DNA of 64,000 nt from CACIAM-69d sp001698445 (GCF_043235035.1 NZ_JAZAQF010000049.1:62001-126000); one strand, 5' to 3'. Shown: positions 16,688 through 25,610, counted from the first letter of the stretch. Notes: a model not told the origin generated them from the letters alone. Made by a program: numbers and translations.

Positions 16688-19600
16688 TTACAACACCACG
16701 CCCAGAACTTGGGTTTGTGCGCCTCGGGCTTGGGTCACACCAATCACCCGATCGGACGCTTCAATGGTGGGGCGGCGCAAACTAACCACGATGAACTGTG
16801 CTTCGGCGGCCTGTTGTTTCACCATTTTGGCCAGGCGCTCCACGTTCGACCCATCCAGGAACATATCCACCTCGTCGAAGGCATAGAACGGCGAGGGGCG
16901 GTAGCGCTGAAGGGCAAAAATGAAACTGAGGGCCGTCAAGGATTTTTCGCCGCCGGACATGGAAGCCAGCCGCTGCACCGGTTTGCCCTTGGGGTGGGCG
17001 ACCAGGTTGAGGCCGCTTTCTAGGGGGTTTTCGGGATCATCCAGTTGCAAGCGGCCGTCGCCTTGAGATAGCTCGGCGAAGATGATTTGAAAGTTGCGAT
17101 CGACCGCATCAAAGGCCTCATAAAATGCCTGTTGGCGCAGAGTGGTGAAATTTTCCACGCGCAACAACAACTCCGTGCGTTCTTGCTCGATCGTGGCCAG
17201 TTTTTCACTCAGTTGATTCAGCCGGCCTTGCACTTGATCGTATTCTTCCAGGGCCAGCATATTCACCGGCTCCAGACTTTCCAATCGGCGCTGTAAGGTG
17301 CGAATCGTTTGATCCAGTTGCTCGCGGTGGGCGGCCAATTCAGCGGGATCACTGGGCAGGGGTTCCGAGTCGGGTGGCAGATCGGGCTGATCGCCCTCGG
17401 CTCGATTTTCCAACTCTTGCAATTCCGCTTGCTGTTGTTGTTGGGTTTCTTGGAGCCGATCGCGCTGAAATTCCAGAGTTTGGAGCGCTTGGCGTTGACG
17501 ATTCAGCACTGTTTCTTGGCGATCGCGCTGTTGTTTGGTTTCGCCAAGGGTGGTTTCCAAAGCCGCAATTTGCCCTTGTAGATTGGCGATCGCTTGATCC
17601 AATTCTGTTTGGGTTTGCTGAAGCTGTTGGAGTCGATCGCCCGCTGTAGTGAGCTGATCTGTGGCTTGGGCGATTTGTTGCGCCAGTTGTTGGCGCTGTT
17701 GGCTGAGGCGATCGGCTTCGCGGGTTTGGTCGGCCTGCTGGGCTTGGGCCGATCGCAAATTGTCCGCCAATTGTGAGAGCACCGATTCCCGATCGCGAAT
17801 TTCCGTTTGGGCCTCGCTCCATTGGCTGTGGGCGGGCGAGTCCTCCAGTTGAGCGATCGCCTGGCGCAGGTTGGCCAACTGGCGCTCGGCGGCCGGCAAG
17901 GCCCGATCGAGCTGGGCCAAGCGTTCCCGGCTAGTGGTCAGTTCCGTGGTTAGCCGATCGCGCTGTTGGGCCAGGCGATCGCGCTGGCCCGTGGTGGCCG
18001 TCAGGGCCGCTTGCAGTTGCTCCAGTTGCCGTTGGGCATCGCGGCGGGCCTGGCGCAAATCGTTCAGGGCTTGGGTGTGGCGCTGGCTGTCCACCTGGGC
18101 CTGGGCGATCGCCCCATCACAACGGCCCAACACCCGATCGATATCCCGCAGCCGATCGCGCAGTTCCGCCGCCGCCTTTGCCTCCTCCGTCAGTTCGCCC
18201 CCGCCGAACCGCAGGCCACCCCGGGACTTTTGCACCGTGCCGCCGGTCATGGCTCCGCTGGTTTCCAGCAATTCCCCATCCAGCGTCACGATCCGATGGC
18301 GACCCAGGAGCGATCGGGCCTGATCCAACCGCTCAAACACCACCGTCCCGCCAAACACATACTCAAAAATGTTTCGGTAGCGATCGTCAAAATCCACCAG
18401 GTTGACCGCGTAATCCAGCCAACCCGCCACCGCCGCCCGACCCCGAGTCATGGCCGCCGACTCGCCGCCGCCACCGCCGCGAATTTTGTTCAGGGGCAAG
18501 AAGGTGACACGCCCAGCCCGCTCCCGTTTCAGGATTTCGATCGCCGCCGCCGCCACCGCATCATCTTCCACCACCAAATGGCCCAGACGCGCCCCGGCCG
18601 CAATCTCCAAGGCCACCTGATAGCGCGGTTCCACCTGCCCCAAATTGGCCACCAGGCCGCAAATGCCCGGTAAGTCACTTTGCAGCAGCAATTGCACCCC
18701 AAACGTGCCTTGGGCTTCCCGCTGGGCCTGGGTTTGGGCTTCCAGTTTGTCCAGTTGCCGTTGCACTTGCCGCTGCTCGTCCTGCAAGCGGCTGCGGGTT
18801 TTCTGTTGGAGCTGCAACTCCTGCTCAGCGGCGGCCAACTGTTCGGCGGCCGTTTGGATTTGGGGTTCCAAGCTGCGGGTTTGCCGATCGACCGTTTGGA
18901 ATTCCCGATCGTGCTCATTGAGGCGATCGCCCGCCCGCTCCCATTCCGTGGCGATTTCCGCCAATTGGGTTTCGATTTGCTTCAGCCGCTCCTGCAAGGT
19001 GGCCCGTTCCGTACGCTGGGGATCGATCGACTCTTGGATCGTCTCCAACTGGTGGCGCAAGTCCGTTTGCTGTTGCACCCAAGCCTGGGACGCTTCCGCC
19101 AACTCCGCCGCCTCGGCCCGGGCCCGGTTCAGGTTGGCCGCTGCCCGATCGTGGGCCTGTTGCAACTCCTCCAGGCGCTCTTGCAATTCCGGCCCCGTGG
19201 CGGCCAAGGCGGCCTCGGTGCGATCGACCTCCGCCACCTCCGCCGTTAACCGGGCGATCGTCTGTTGTTGGGTTTGCTGCTGGTGGGTCAGCTCCGTTTG
19301 TTGGCGTTGCACCTGATCCCGTTGGGCCCGGTGGGTGGCCAGCTCCGTTTGCAGGGCGATTTGTTCCGATTCCCCCAGGGATTTCACCATTTGGTTTAGC
19401 CGCTCCAGTTCCGCCGCCTGGGTTTCGACTGCCGCCCGTTCCGCCACCAGGCGATCGGCTAACTGCGCCAAATCCTGTTCCCGCTGGGCGATCGATTGGC
19501 GCAGTTGCTCCACCTTCGACTGTTCCAGCAGCCAATCCACCACCGCCAAGCGCCCTTGCTGGCCCTGCATTTCCTGGCGAATTTGTTGATATTTCAGAGC

Positions 19601-20323
19601 CTTGGTGCGGTCTTTGGCCAGGCGATCGCACTGAATTTGCAACTCTTGTTCCAGGATGCGGCAGCGATCTTCGCGCTCCTTCACCTCTTCGAGGGTTTGC
19701 TTGGTTTGGATAATTTTGCGATCGAAGTTGGCTACCCCCGCCAGTTCATCAACAATCTGCCGCCGCTCCCGGGGGTTCATGGAAATAATGCTGGTCACGT
19801 CCCCTTGCAGCACCACGTTGTAGCCCTCGGGATAGATCCGCAGCTTCGAGAGGGATTGGTGCAACTCGCTGAGGGTGCAGGGTTCGCCGCCAATGTAGTA
19901 GTTGGAGGTGTAGGTTCCCTGTTGGGTGACGCGCAATTTGCGGGTAACGGTCCATTCACTGAGGGGCTGGCCGTCGGCATCGCGCAAACCGGGCAAGTCT
20001 TCGGCGGCTTCGGCGGAAACGGTGGCCAGCAGGGCGGCTTCTTCGCTCAGATCAAAGGTGACAGTAACGGCGGCTTCTACGGTCGATCGCTTGCCTTTGC
20101 CTTGGCCCTTGCCCATTTGTCCCTGGTTCACCAAGTCGGGCAGGCGATCGGCCCGCATTCCTTTGGAGGAGGAGAGGCCGAGGGCAAACAGCAGCGCATC
20201 GAGAATGTTGGATTTGCCGGAGCCGTTGGGGCCCGAAACCACGGTGAATCCGGGCAGCAACGGAACTCGCGTCGTGCCGCCAAAGGATTTGAAGTTCGTG
20301 ATTTCAACTTGCTTGATGTACAA
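16688..20323 (-). CDS. smc: Chromosome segregation ATPase SMC
   Basis: About 1211 residues. Walker A GPNGSGKSN near residue 33; long coiled coil of Gln/Glu-rich heptads; a globular hinge at about 500-680 (GICGLVANLGQVEPRYQVALEIAAG ... FEYVFGGTVVFERLDQAR); second coiled coil; then the ABC signature MSGGEKSLTALSF and Walker B FYAFDEVDMFLDG. SMC forms the condensin-like ring with ScpAB that compacts and aligns replicated chromosome arms. The TTG at 20323 is preferred because cyanobacterial SMC proteins begin at YIKxVEITNFKSFGG; another TTG 13 codons upstream is possible. Confidence 0.95.
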   Translation of the reverse strand: MYIKQVEITNFKSFGGTTRVPLLPGFTVVSGPNGSGKSNILDALLFALGLSSSKGMRADRLPDLVNQGQMGKGQGKGKRSTVEAAVTVTFDLSEEAALLATVSAEAAEDLPGLRDADGQPLSEWTVTRKLRVTQQGTYTSNYYIGGEPCTLSELHQSLSKLRIYPEGYNVVLQGDVTSIISMNPRERRQIVDELAGVANFDRKIIQTKQTLEEVKEREDRCRILEQELQIQCDRLAKDRTKALKYQQIRQEMQGQQGRLAVVDWLLEQSKVEQLRQSIAQREQDLAQLADRLVAERAAVETQAAELERLNQMVKSLGESEQIALQTELATHRAQRDQVQRQQTELTHQQQTQQQTIARLTAEVAEVDRTEAALAATGPELQERLEELQQAHDRAAANLNRARAEAAELAEASQAWVQQQTDLRHQLETIQESIDPQRTERATLQERLKQIETQLAEIATEWERAGDRLNEHDREFQTVDRQTRSLEPQIQTAAEQLAAAEQELQLQQKTRSRLQDEQRQVQRQLDKLEAQTQAQREAQGTFGVQLLLQSDLPGICGLVANLGQVEPRYQVALEIAAGARLGHLVVEDDAVAAAAIEILKRERAGRVTFLPLNKIRGGGGGESAAMTRGRAAVAGWLDYAVNLVDFDDRYRNIFEYVFGGTVVFERLDQARSLLGRHRIVTLDGELLETSGAMTGGTVQKSRGGLRFGGGELTEEAKAAAELRDRLRDIDRVLGRCDGAIAQAQVDSQRHTQALNDLRQARRDAQRQLEQLQAALTATTGQRDRLAQQRDRLTTELTTSRERLAQLDRALPAAERQLANLRQAIAQLEDSPAHSQWSEAQTEIRDRESVLSQLADNLRSAQAQQADQTREADRLSQQRQQLAQQIAQATDQLTTAGDRLQQLQQTQTELDQAIANLQGQIAALETTLGETKQQRDRQETVLNRQRQALQTLEFQRDRLQETQQQQQAELQELENRAEGDQPDLPPDSEPLPSDPAELAAHREQLDQTIRTLQRRLESLEPVNMLALEEYDQVQGRLNQLSEKLATIEQERTELLLRVENFTTLRQQAFYEAFDAVDRNFQIIFAELSQGDGRLQLDDPENPLESGLNLVAHPKGKPVQRLASMSGGEKSLTALSFIFALQRYRPSPFYAFDEVDMFLDGSNVERLAKMVKQQAAEAQFIVVSLRRPTIEASDRVIGVTQARGAQTQVLGVVL

Positions 20324-20619
20324 CGCGCCCGCCGCTGAAGGACTGAGACTCAACCCAGGCAAAAGCTCTGTAACGGGCTATCTTACCGAAAACTCTCCCC
20401 CAACGGCGATCGGCCTGTCATGCAGTCTCGTCGCCTGTGTGGTGCGTTCACATTCATTGGGTATGGGTTTAGCAATGCATTGCATCTCGATATCTGACCG
20501 CCGCAATGCATGCTTGCTGATAGTTTATAAAGTGAGTTACTAGTCTTGCTACCGACAGAAAATCTGTCTATGATTTAGTATCAAGTTCGATATCGGCCAG
20601 TAATTCATTTGTGCCTGTC

Positions 20620-22116
20620 ATGACATTTACACTAAATAATCGCTATCAGGTTGAGAAGAAAATTGGCTCTGGAGGCTTTGGTGAAACATTTTTAGCTCGT
20701 GATATCAACCTTCCTTCTCGTCGCTACTGCGTCATCAAACAACTTAAGCCTGTTGCAACAGATCCGAATCTTTATCAGCTCATTCAAGATCGATTTAATC
20801 GAGAAGCTGTCACTTTAGAGAAAATTGGTGACTCCAATAGCAATATTCCAAGCCTATATGCTTATTTTGAAGAAGGGAACCATTTTTATTTAGTTCAGGA
20901 ATGGATTGATGGCGAAACACTCACAGAGAAGGTTCGCCAAGAAGGAATTTTCAGCAGTGAGCCAGCTCAAGATATTTTGACTCGGTGTCTACATATTTTA
21001 GATGCAGTTCACAATCAAGGCATTATCCATCGAGATATCAAGCCAGATAATATTATTTTAAGAAAATCAGATGGACAGCCTGTCCTGATTGATTTTGGAG
21101 CTGTTAAGGAGACCATGAATACAACAATGTCTCCCAGCAAGTATCAAGCCTCTTCAATTGTAATCGGTACACCTGGCTTTATGCCCTCAGAACAGCTTAT
21201 TGGCAGACCTGTATTTAGCAGTGACCTGTACGCACTAGCTTTAACTGTGATTTATTTACTAACTAGCAAACTTCCTCAAGAGCTAGGTACAGATCCAATT
21301 CATGGGTTTATTAACTGGAAACAATATGCTTCTGAAGCTAACCCCCGATTAGTTTCAGTTCTAGACAAAGCAATTCAGCCCCATTCCCGTGATCGTTTTC
21401 TTTCTGTCCACGAGATGATTCACGCACTCAATGGAAGTGTTTCTATGCCGACAGAACTAGTTACCCAAAAAATACAGCATCCATATCCAGACACTACCAT
21501 AATTGAGAAATCATCTCCCCAGTCAGAAGCCTGGCAAAAATTTCTGATTCTAGGGATTACAATCGGAAGCTTTACTTTGATTGGCTTGGTGGCAGTTGCT
21601 TTCATCTTAAAGCAATCTGCAATGAGTCCTGTAAGTTCTTCCTCTAACACAGAAGCAACGCCTGAAAAGAAAATTACTCCTAATAATCCTATTCAGACTT
21701 CTGGCACTCTGAACACAGAGATCGCACCCCAAGAAAAGAAAGAGCAGGTTCAGACGGAGAAATCTTTTCAGCCTGAATCTAATAGATCTTCGGCTCAAGA
21801 AGTTATTACGGAATATTATACATTTATCAATCAAGGAGAATTTCAAAATGCATGGAGTATGCTGCCGTCTGATTTACAGGAAAATCGAAAGGTTCATCCT
21901 AATGGCTATAACTCCTTTGCAGAATGGTTCCAAAAAGTTAGTCCAGTTAACATTAATAGTTTAAAAACAATTCAGCAATCGTCTCAATATTCAGTAGTAG
22001 ATATTAGCTACAGCGGCTATTTGAATAATAAGCTTTTGTCAATGAAACTTAGGTATCGACTGAGGTGGAATGCGTCTCAGAATAAATGGCTAATCCAGTC
22101 TGTTCAAAAAATTTGA
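20620..22116 (+). CDS. Membrane-anchored serine/threonine protein kinase
   Basis: 498 residues. Hanks-type kinase domain 1-270: GSGGFGETF, VIKQ (ATP-binding Lys), HRDIKPDNI (catalytic), DFGAVKE and a GTPGFMPSEQ activation segment. One transmembrane helix at about 310-330 (FLILGITIGSFTLIGLVAVAFIL), then a disordered linker and a C-terminal about 110-residue NTF2-like or sensor-like domain (VITEYYTFINQGEFQNAW ... WLIQSVQKI) outside the membrane. The ATG at 20620 is preferred to a GTG nine bases upstream. The gene is clearly AT-richer than its neighbours and has no HIP1 site in 1.5 kb, which suggests later acquisition. Confidence 0.88.
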   Translation: MTFTLNNRYQVEKKIGSGGFGETFLARDINLPSRRYCVIKQLKPVATDPNLYQLIQDRFNREAVTLEKIGDSNSNIPSLYAYFEEGNHFYLVQEWIDGETLTEKVRQEGIFSSEPAQDILTRCLHILDAVHNQGIIHRDIKPDNIILRKSDGQPVLIDFGAVKETMNTTMSPSKYQASSIVIGTPGFMPSEQLIGRPVFSSDLYALALTVIYLLTSKLPQELGTDPIHGFINWKQYASEANPRLVSVLDKAIQPHSRDRFLSVHEMIHALNGSVSMPTELVTQKIQHPYPDTTIIEKSSPQSEAWQKFLILGITIGSFTLIGLVAVAFILKQSAMSPVSSSSNTEATPEKKITPNNPIQTSGTLNTEIAPQEKKEQVQTEKSFQPESNRSSAQEVITEYYTFINQGEFQNAWSMLPSDLQENRKVHPNGYNSFAEWFQKVSPVNINSLKTIQQSSQYSVVDISYSGYLNNKLLSMKLRYRLRWNASQNKWLIQSVQKI

Positions 22117-22140
22117 TTTGCACACAGCTAGTAAGGTAGG

Positions 22141-22280
22141 AAGTAGAAGTAGGGTGGGCAATGCCCAGCACTTCCCCACAAACAGAATCAACTTCAGGAT
22201 CAGAGCTTATTACCTTGGGTGCGATCGCGTTGCTTTAGAGCAGCGGCGATTGGTGGGCATTGCCCACCCTACAGCTACTT
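22141..22280. mobile_element. MITE-like element E4 with perfect 19-bp inner inverted repeat
   Basis: GTAGGGTGGGCAATGCCCA at 22149-22167 is the exact reverse complement of 22254-22272. The match continues outward with two mismatches (AAGTAGAA / AAGTAGCT). Length about 140 bp, no ORF, one HIP1 site inside. The GTAGGGTGGGCAATGCCCA motif is, to my knowledge, widespread between cyanobacterial genes. The right end touches the stop codon of the next gene (22281). Confidence 0.75.
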
Positions 22281-22529
22281 TCATTCGCGCACCATACCTT
22301 CTAGATAGTCGGGATTTGTCGAGAGATCGCTAGGGCCTTCAGCACTACCAATTAAAGAACCCGCGAGGTCAAATACTGAAGGGGACGGCTCTGATCGACT
22401 GAGTAATGGGTCAACTTGCGATCGCTCGGCCAATAGCAAGTTGATGAATTGAATCACCAGTTGTTGGAGTGCCTGGGGAAGCTGACGAAACTGGTTTAGG
22501 AGGGTTTGCTCGATCGGGCTGGGAGTCAT
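22281..22529 (-). CDS. Small antitoxin-like protein (DUF2281-like)
   Basis: 82 residues. The N-terminal half is a helical LLNQFRQLPQALQQLVIQFINLLL segment; the C-terminal half has FDLAGSLIGSAEGPSDLSTNPDYLEGMV, which resembles the tail of small cyanobacterial VapB/DUF2281-type antitoxins. It lies 10 bases downstream of the Doc toxin gene on the same strand. Its N-terminus resembles that of the upstream antitoxin at 22926, suggesting duplication. No toxin of its own is seen. Confidence 0.6.
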   Translation of the reverse strand: MTPSPIEQTLLNQFRQLPQALQQLVIQFINLLLAERSQVDPLLSRSEPSPSVFDLAGSLIGSAEGPSDLSTNPDYLEGMVRE

Positions 22530-22539
22530 AGATTGTAAT

Positions 22540-22926
22540 TTATCTATAGGGAGAAATTCGCTGCCTGAGCCATTCTGTAAGCTGTTGTCGGGTTAGCCTA
22601 CCAGCAGCTAAATCGAGAAAGGTTGACTCTGAATCATCAACTGACGCAACCACCTCATAACCATTAAGCACCAGGAAAACTTCCATAGCTGTGTAGGCAA
22701 CTCGCTTATTGCCATCAATAAATGGATGATTCAGTGCCAGAAAAAATGCTAAGGCAGCCGCCTTATCGACCAATCCCTCATACAAATCAATGCCTGAAAA
22801 GGACTGTTGAGGTTGGGCCATGGCCGATTCGAGGGCTGCTTGATTCAGAATTCCTAAAGAGCCACCTGAGCGTGCAACGACTTGCTCATGAATTCGGATG
22901 ATATCTTCAACCAACAGGAAACGCAT
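22540..22926 (-). CDS. doc: Doc-type (Fic fold) toxin, death-on-curing family
   Basis: 128 residues, the normal Doc length. Starts FLLVEDIIRIHEQVVARSGGSLGILNQAALESAMAQP and carries the Fic/Doc motif HPFIDGNKRVAY (about residues 66-77), with catalytic His, Asp and the phosphate-binding GNKR. Doc of phage P1 phosphorylates EF-Tu and stops translation. The start codon overlaps the stop of the upstream antitoxin gene (TGATG), the classic coupled toxin-antitoxin arrangement. All key residues are present, so it is probably active. Confidence 0.92.
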   Translation of the reverse strand: MRFLLVEDIIRIHEQVVARSGGSLGILNQAALESAMAQPQQSFSGIDLYEGLVDKAAALAFFLALNHPFIDGNKRVAYTAMEVFLVLNGYEVVASVDDSESTFLDLAAGRLTRQQLTEWLRQRISPYR

Positions 22927-23174
22927 CAGGCCAAGCGATCGAGCAACTCAGCATTCTTCTCTAAGACATAATTGATCGCATGATCGAGATCAATTTCTGC
23001 TTGAATTGGCTTCGGTTCACAAGATACTGATCGATCGCCAGCAGGTGTCAATCGCGCCTGGAGCTGTTGCAGTAGCACCAAGATCTGTTGTTGGATGGCC
23101 AAGGGCATTTGGCGAAGGATTACCAAGATCGATCGCTCCAGATCGGTTTGTTCCGTTTCAGGGGTCAGCATCAC
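22926..23174 (-). CDS. Antitoxin of the Doc toxin
   Basis: 82 residues directly upstream of and overlapping doc. The N-terminal half is a Gln/Leu-rich helix (ILRQMPLAIQQQILVLLQQLQARL). The C-terminus HAINYVLEKNAELLDRLA matches the toxin-neutralising tail typical of antitoxins encoded before cyanobacterial doc genes. The start may be the second Met at 23171. Likely autoregulates the three-gene unit. Confidence 0.75.
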   Translation of the reverse strand: MMLTPETEQTDLERSILVILRQMPLAIQQQILVLLQQLQARLTPAGDRSVSCEPKPIQAEIDLDHAINYVLEKNAELLDRLA

Positions 23175-23263
23175 AGAATTGAGATAGCAATTTTCTGTAG
23201 TTTAGCAAGGCCGATCGCCCTGATCTTCGGAACACCGATCGCCCCCCAACACAAAAACAATCA

Positions 23264-23291
23264 TCAAAAAACCGGGGTTATCCCCCGGCTC
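23264..23291 (-). terminator. Terminator of sbtA-sbtB
   Basis: On the minus strand GCCGGGGG-ATAA-CCCCGG is followed by TTTTTTGATG, about 50 bases after the sbtB stop codon. Confidence 0.8.
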
Positions 23292-23341
23292 TCGTGATCA
23301 AAGTTGTGTTTCAAAACTGGTTGTGCTTCAAAACTGATGGT

Positions 23342-23674
23342 CTAGCAGCCCTCAGGCCCACAGAAACTGTGCGCATACAGCACCTCCGCATCACAGATGT
23401 AGATGATGCCTGCGTAATTCAGGAAGAACTCCGCCGCCACGCGATCGGCGATCGCCTCAGCCAGGGTGCGAGTGTCGGTCAGCACCTCAAACTTGATATT
23501 CGCTTGGGTGTCGGAAACATTGGGCTGCCCAGACGATCGCACGTTGCGGCTGCCCTTGCCGCCCGTTTCCAACACCGTATACCCCTTGGCCCCGCACTCT
23601 TCAATGATCTTGGCGACCTTCTTCAGCAACACCTTCTCGGTGATGATGACAAGCTTTTTGGCTGGTTTAGCCAT
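23342..23674 (-). CDS. sbtB: PII-like regulator SbtB of the bicarbonate transporter
   Basis: 110 residues, GlnB-like fold: KLVIITEKVLLKKVAKIIEECGAKGYTVLETGGKGS with a T-loop region (RNVRSSGQPNVSDTQANIKFEVL). It ends in the C-terminal CGPEGC, the redox-sensitive R-loop of SbtB. SbtB trimers bind cAMP, AMP and other adenine nucleotides and attach to SbtA to close it. The ATG at 23674 has GAGG upstream. It follows sbtA on the same strand after 83 bases that contain a strong hairpin. Confidence 0.95.
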   Translation of the reverse strand: MAKPAKKLVIITEKVLLKKVAKIIEECGAKGYTVLETGGKGSRNVRSSGQPNVSDTQANIKFEVLTDTRTLAEAIADRVAAEFFLNYAGIIYICDAEVLYAHSFCGPEGC

Positions 23675-23707
23675 GTTGGTTACCTCTTGTGTCTACTAAT
23701 CTAACGA

Positions 23708-23739
23708 GTCTGTCGGGCCATGAGAGAGCGCCGACAGAC
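23708..23739 (-). promoter_or_regulatory. Intercistronic hairpin between sbtA and sbtB
   Basis: Perfect 9-bp stem GTCTGTCGG / CCGACAGAC with a 14-base loop in the 83-base gap. No T-run follows, so it is more likely an mRNA-stabilising or processing structure, or an attenuator setting the SbtA:SbtB ratio, than a full terminator. Confidence 0.55.
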
Positions 23740-23757
23740 CCCACCTGCTCGGGGCGA

Positions 23758-24828
23758 CTAACCCCCGAGTGCTTGAGCCAGCCCGATAAAGAACGGAATG
23801 CACAGGCCGATCGCGATCGGTGTACCAACGGCCGTGGAAGCGCCAATGTAGGCGGAAGGGTTAGCCGACGGGATCCCGGCTCGCAAGGTGGGCGGGCCCG
23901 AAATATCTGAGCTGGAGGACGCAATGACCGCCAGAACAACCACGCCACCCAGGCTGAAGTTCATCGTGTAGTGAGCAATCATGCCCAGGCCAAAGGCAAT
24001 CAGCCCATGGAGAAAGGGGGCCACCACACTGTAAACAACGTACCACTGAGCCACTTTGCGCAGTTCGCCAATCCGCGACCAAGCTTCCATCCCCATCACC
24101 AGCATCAGGATTGAAAGCAAACCCCGGAAAGCCGGATCGTAGAAGCTTTCGTAAACGCTTTCCGGCTTGGTGAGAATCCCCAAGGCCAAACCAAGCAACA
24201 TGGCAGACAAAGCGGGCCCTTGCAGGCTTTCTTCGATAATCGGCCAGATTTTGACCTTACTATCACCCTGCTGCTGGTCGCGATATTCCTGACGGGTGCT
24301 GGGCTGCTCCTGGGAATTCACAGCGGCGGCTTTGCTGCGCTTTTTCTGGTTGAGATAAATGTTGGCTACAACAATTGCCGTGACCAGCGCCGGAATATCC
24401 ATGAAGGGATAAAGTGCGCCCGCCCATGCTTCATACCCAATCTTTTGTTCTTCGAGTAGGGTCAGAGCTGCCGCCATGGTGGAACCACTAACCGCCCCAA
24501 ACAAGCCACCCGTCGCGATCGCATCAACGGTTTTGACCTTGGGTAATTTGGCCAAGGTATAGCGCGCGATGAAGACAACTAGAATCCCTACGGTTGCTGC
24601 AAATATTACAGGTAAAACCATTTCGGTCAGGTTGGAATTCCGAATTGCAATTCCACCGGTTAAACCGATTTTGGTGAGCAACATGAAGACGATGATTGTA
24701 CAAATCGACTCTGGAATTACCAATTGGCTTCCAAGTGCTGCAATCACCATCCCCCCAATCAAAAAACCCAGTGTGGGGGACTGCAACTGAATAATGAAGT
24801 CCTTGACGAAAAGGGACAAGAAATCCAC
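23758..24828 (-). CDS. sbtA: Sodium-dependent bicarbonate transporter SbtA
   Basis: 356 residues, about ten membrane helices in two inverted halves. Matches SbtA throughout: MDFLSLFVKDFIIQLQSPTLGFLIGGM, ATGGLFGAVSGSTMAAALT (first core crossover), a hydrophilic mid-loop (QKKRSKAAAVNSQEQ), and SSSSDISGPPTLRAGIPSANPSAYIGASTAVGTPIAIGL near the end, with the substrate/sodium-binding Ser and Gly residues. High-affinity Na+/HCO3- symport in the plasma membrane, part of the CO2-concentrating mechanism. GTG start with AGGAGG five bases upstream. First gene of sbtAB, usually induced at low CO2. Confidence 0.96.
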   Translation of the reverse strand: MDFLSLFVKDFIIQLQSPTLGFLIGGMVIAALGSQLVIPESICTIIVFMLLTKIGLTGGIAIRNSNLTEMVLPVIFAATVGILVVFIARYTLAKLPKVKTVDAIATGGLFGAVSGSTMAAALTLLEEQKIGYEAWAGALYPFMDIPALVTAIVVANIYLNQKKRSKAAAVNSQEQPSTRQEYRDQQQGDSKVKIWPIIEESLQGPALSAMLLGLALGILTKPESVYESFYDPAFRGLLSILMLVMGMEAWSRIGELRKVAQWYVVYSVVAPFLHGLIAFGLGMIAHYTMNFSLGGVVVLAVIASSSSDISGPPTLRAGIPSANPSAYIGASTAVGTPIAIGLCIPFFIGLAQALGG

Positions 24829-25610
24829 GGATACCTCCTAGTCCACTGCATGAACTTTAAAAGCGTTAAAGAAAGTCAGAGGGAGGCACTTCATGCCCAT
24901 AGTGCAGGTGTTGCCCAAAAAACCTGTATCTAGGGTGTTGAGAAGGGGCCGATCTCCAGGCGGGTCTCGAAATAGTTGTGTTGAACTAATTTCTATAGAC
25001 TCGTTCATCAGTTTTCTATAAAGGTGTACGTGATGTAAATCCTTATTGGCGCTGGATTATCTTGAAAAACTGATTACGGGGTAAATCAGAACAAATATCG
25101 TGATGCTTGACTTTTAATGGCTTTGAATAGTTGATGATTGGGACAATTAGAGCAACTAATTGTTAGATCAATCAGGGCAAATATATTTTCGTTAGCTCGG
25201 GAGCATCGGGTGATTTTTTGTCTCATTTTGCCTGAAGGTTCTTGACTTTAATGCCGGATTTTGCTGAGCCGGCCAGTTTCAGGTGATGGTTTTCCACCTA
25301 CGGAGGGCGAAACCGTGGCTTTGGGCGCAGATTGGGGGCAATGCCTCACGGGTGTGGTTCCCCGGAATTCATGCTAGGACTGAGGGGGTATGATTTTGGG
25401 GCAATGGCTGCCCGGTGTTTCCCGGAACGGCCGCGGCGGCTGAGGAGTATGTCAAAATGCTCTCTGGATTGCTGCAACCTGTTTTGAGCCGTATTTTGCG
25501 AGCCGGTTGATGGTTGGTTGCCCGCCATTGATCAGGCCCCTAGGGGAGGTGTGATGCATCTTGTTTCGATCGCGATCGCACCCTATTGCCCCTGATGCAC
25601 CCCACTTGCT
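24829..25610. other. 780-bp divergent upstream region of sbtAB and the REC-GAF gene
   Basis: AT-rich up to about 25250, then GC-rich. The AT-rich half has candidate boxes TATAGA/TATAAA (about 24995-25020) and two inverted repeats (25070-25089, 25144-25162). The GC-rich half has a small stem AGGTG / CACCT at 25281-25299. No ORF is supported. Confidence 0.45.
25144..25162. promoter_or_regulatory. Candidate LysR-type operator upstream of sbtA
   Basis: CAATTAG-AGCAA-CTAATTG, a perfect 7-bp-arm palindrome containing TTA-N7-TAA, the pattern described for CmpR/RbcR-type LysR regulators of carbon genes. It is about 320 bases from the sbtA start, so the promoter would have to be distal. A second palindrome, CTGATT-N8-AATCAG, is at 25070-25089. 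Confidence 0.4.

Noticed and set aside
19496..20338. 280-codon + strand frame opposite smc
   Set aside because: Antisense shadow of the SMC ATPase head and coiled coil; no independent support.
25281..25520. Riboswitch or structured RNA upstream of the REC-GAF gene
   Set aside because: Only one short stem (AGGTG/CACCT) and no known aptamer consensus could be recognised.
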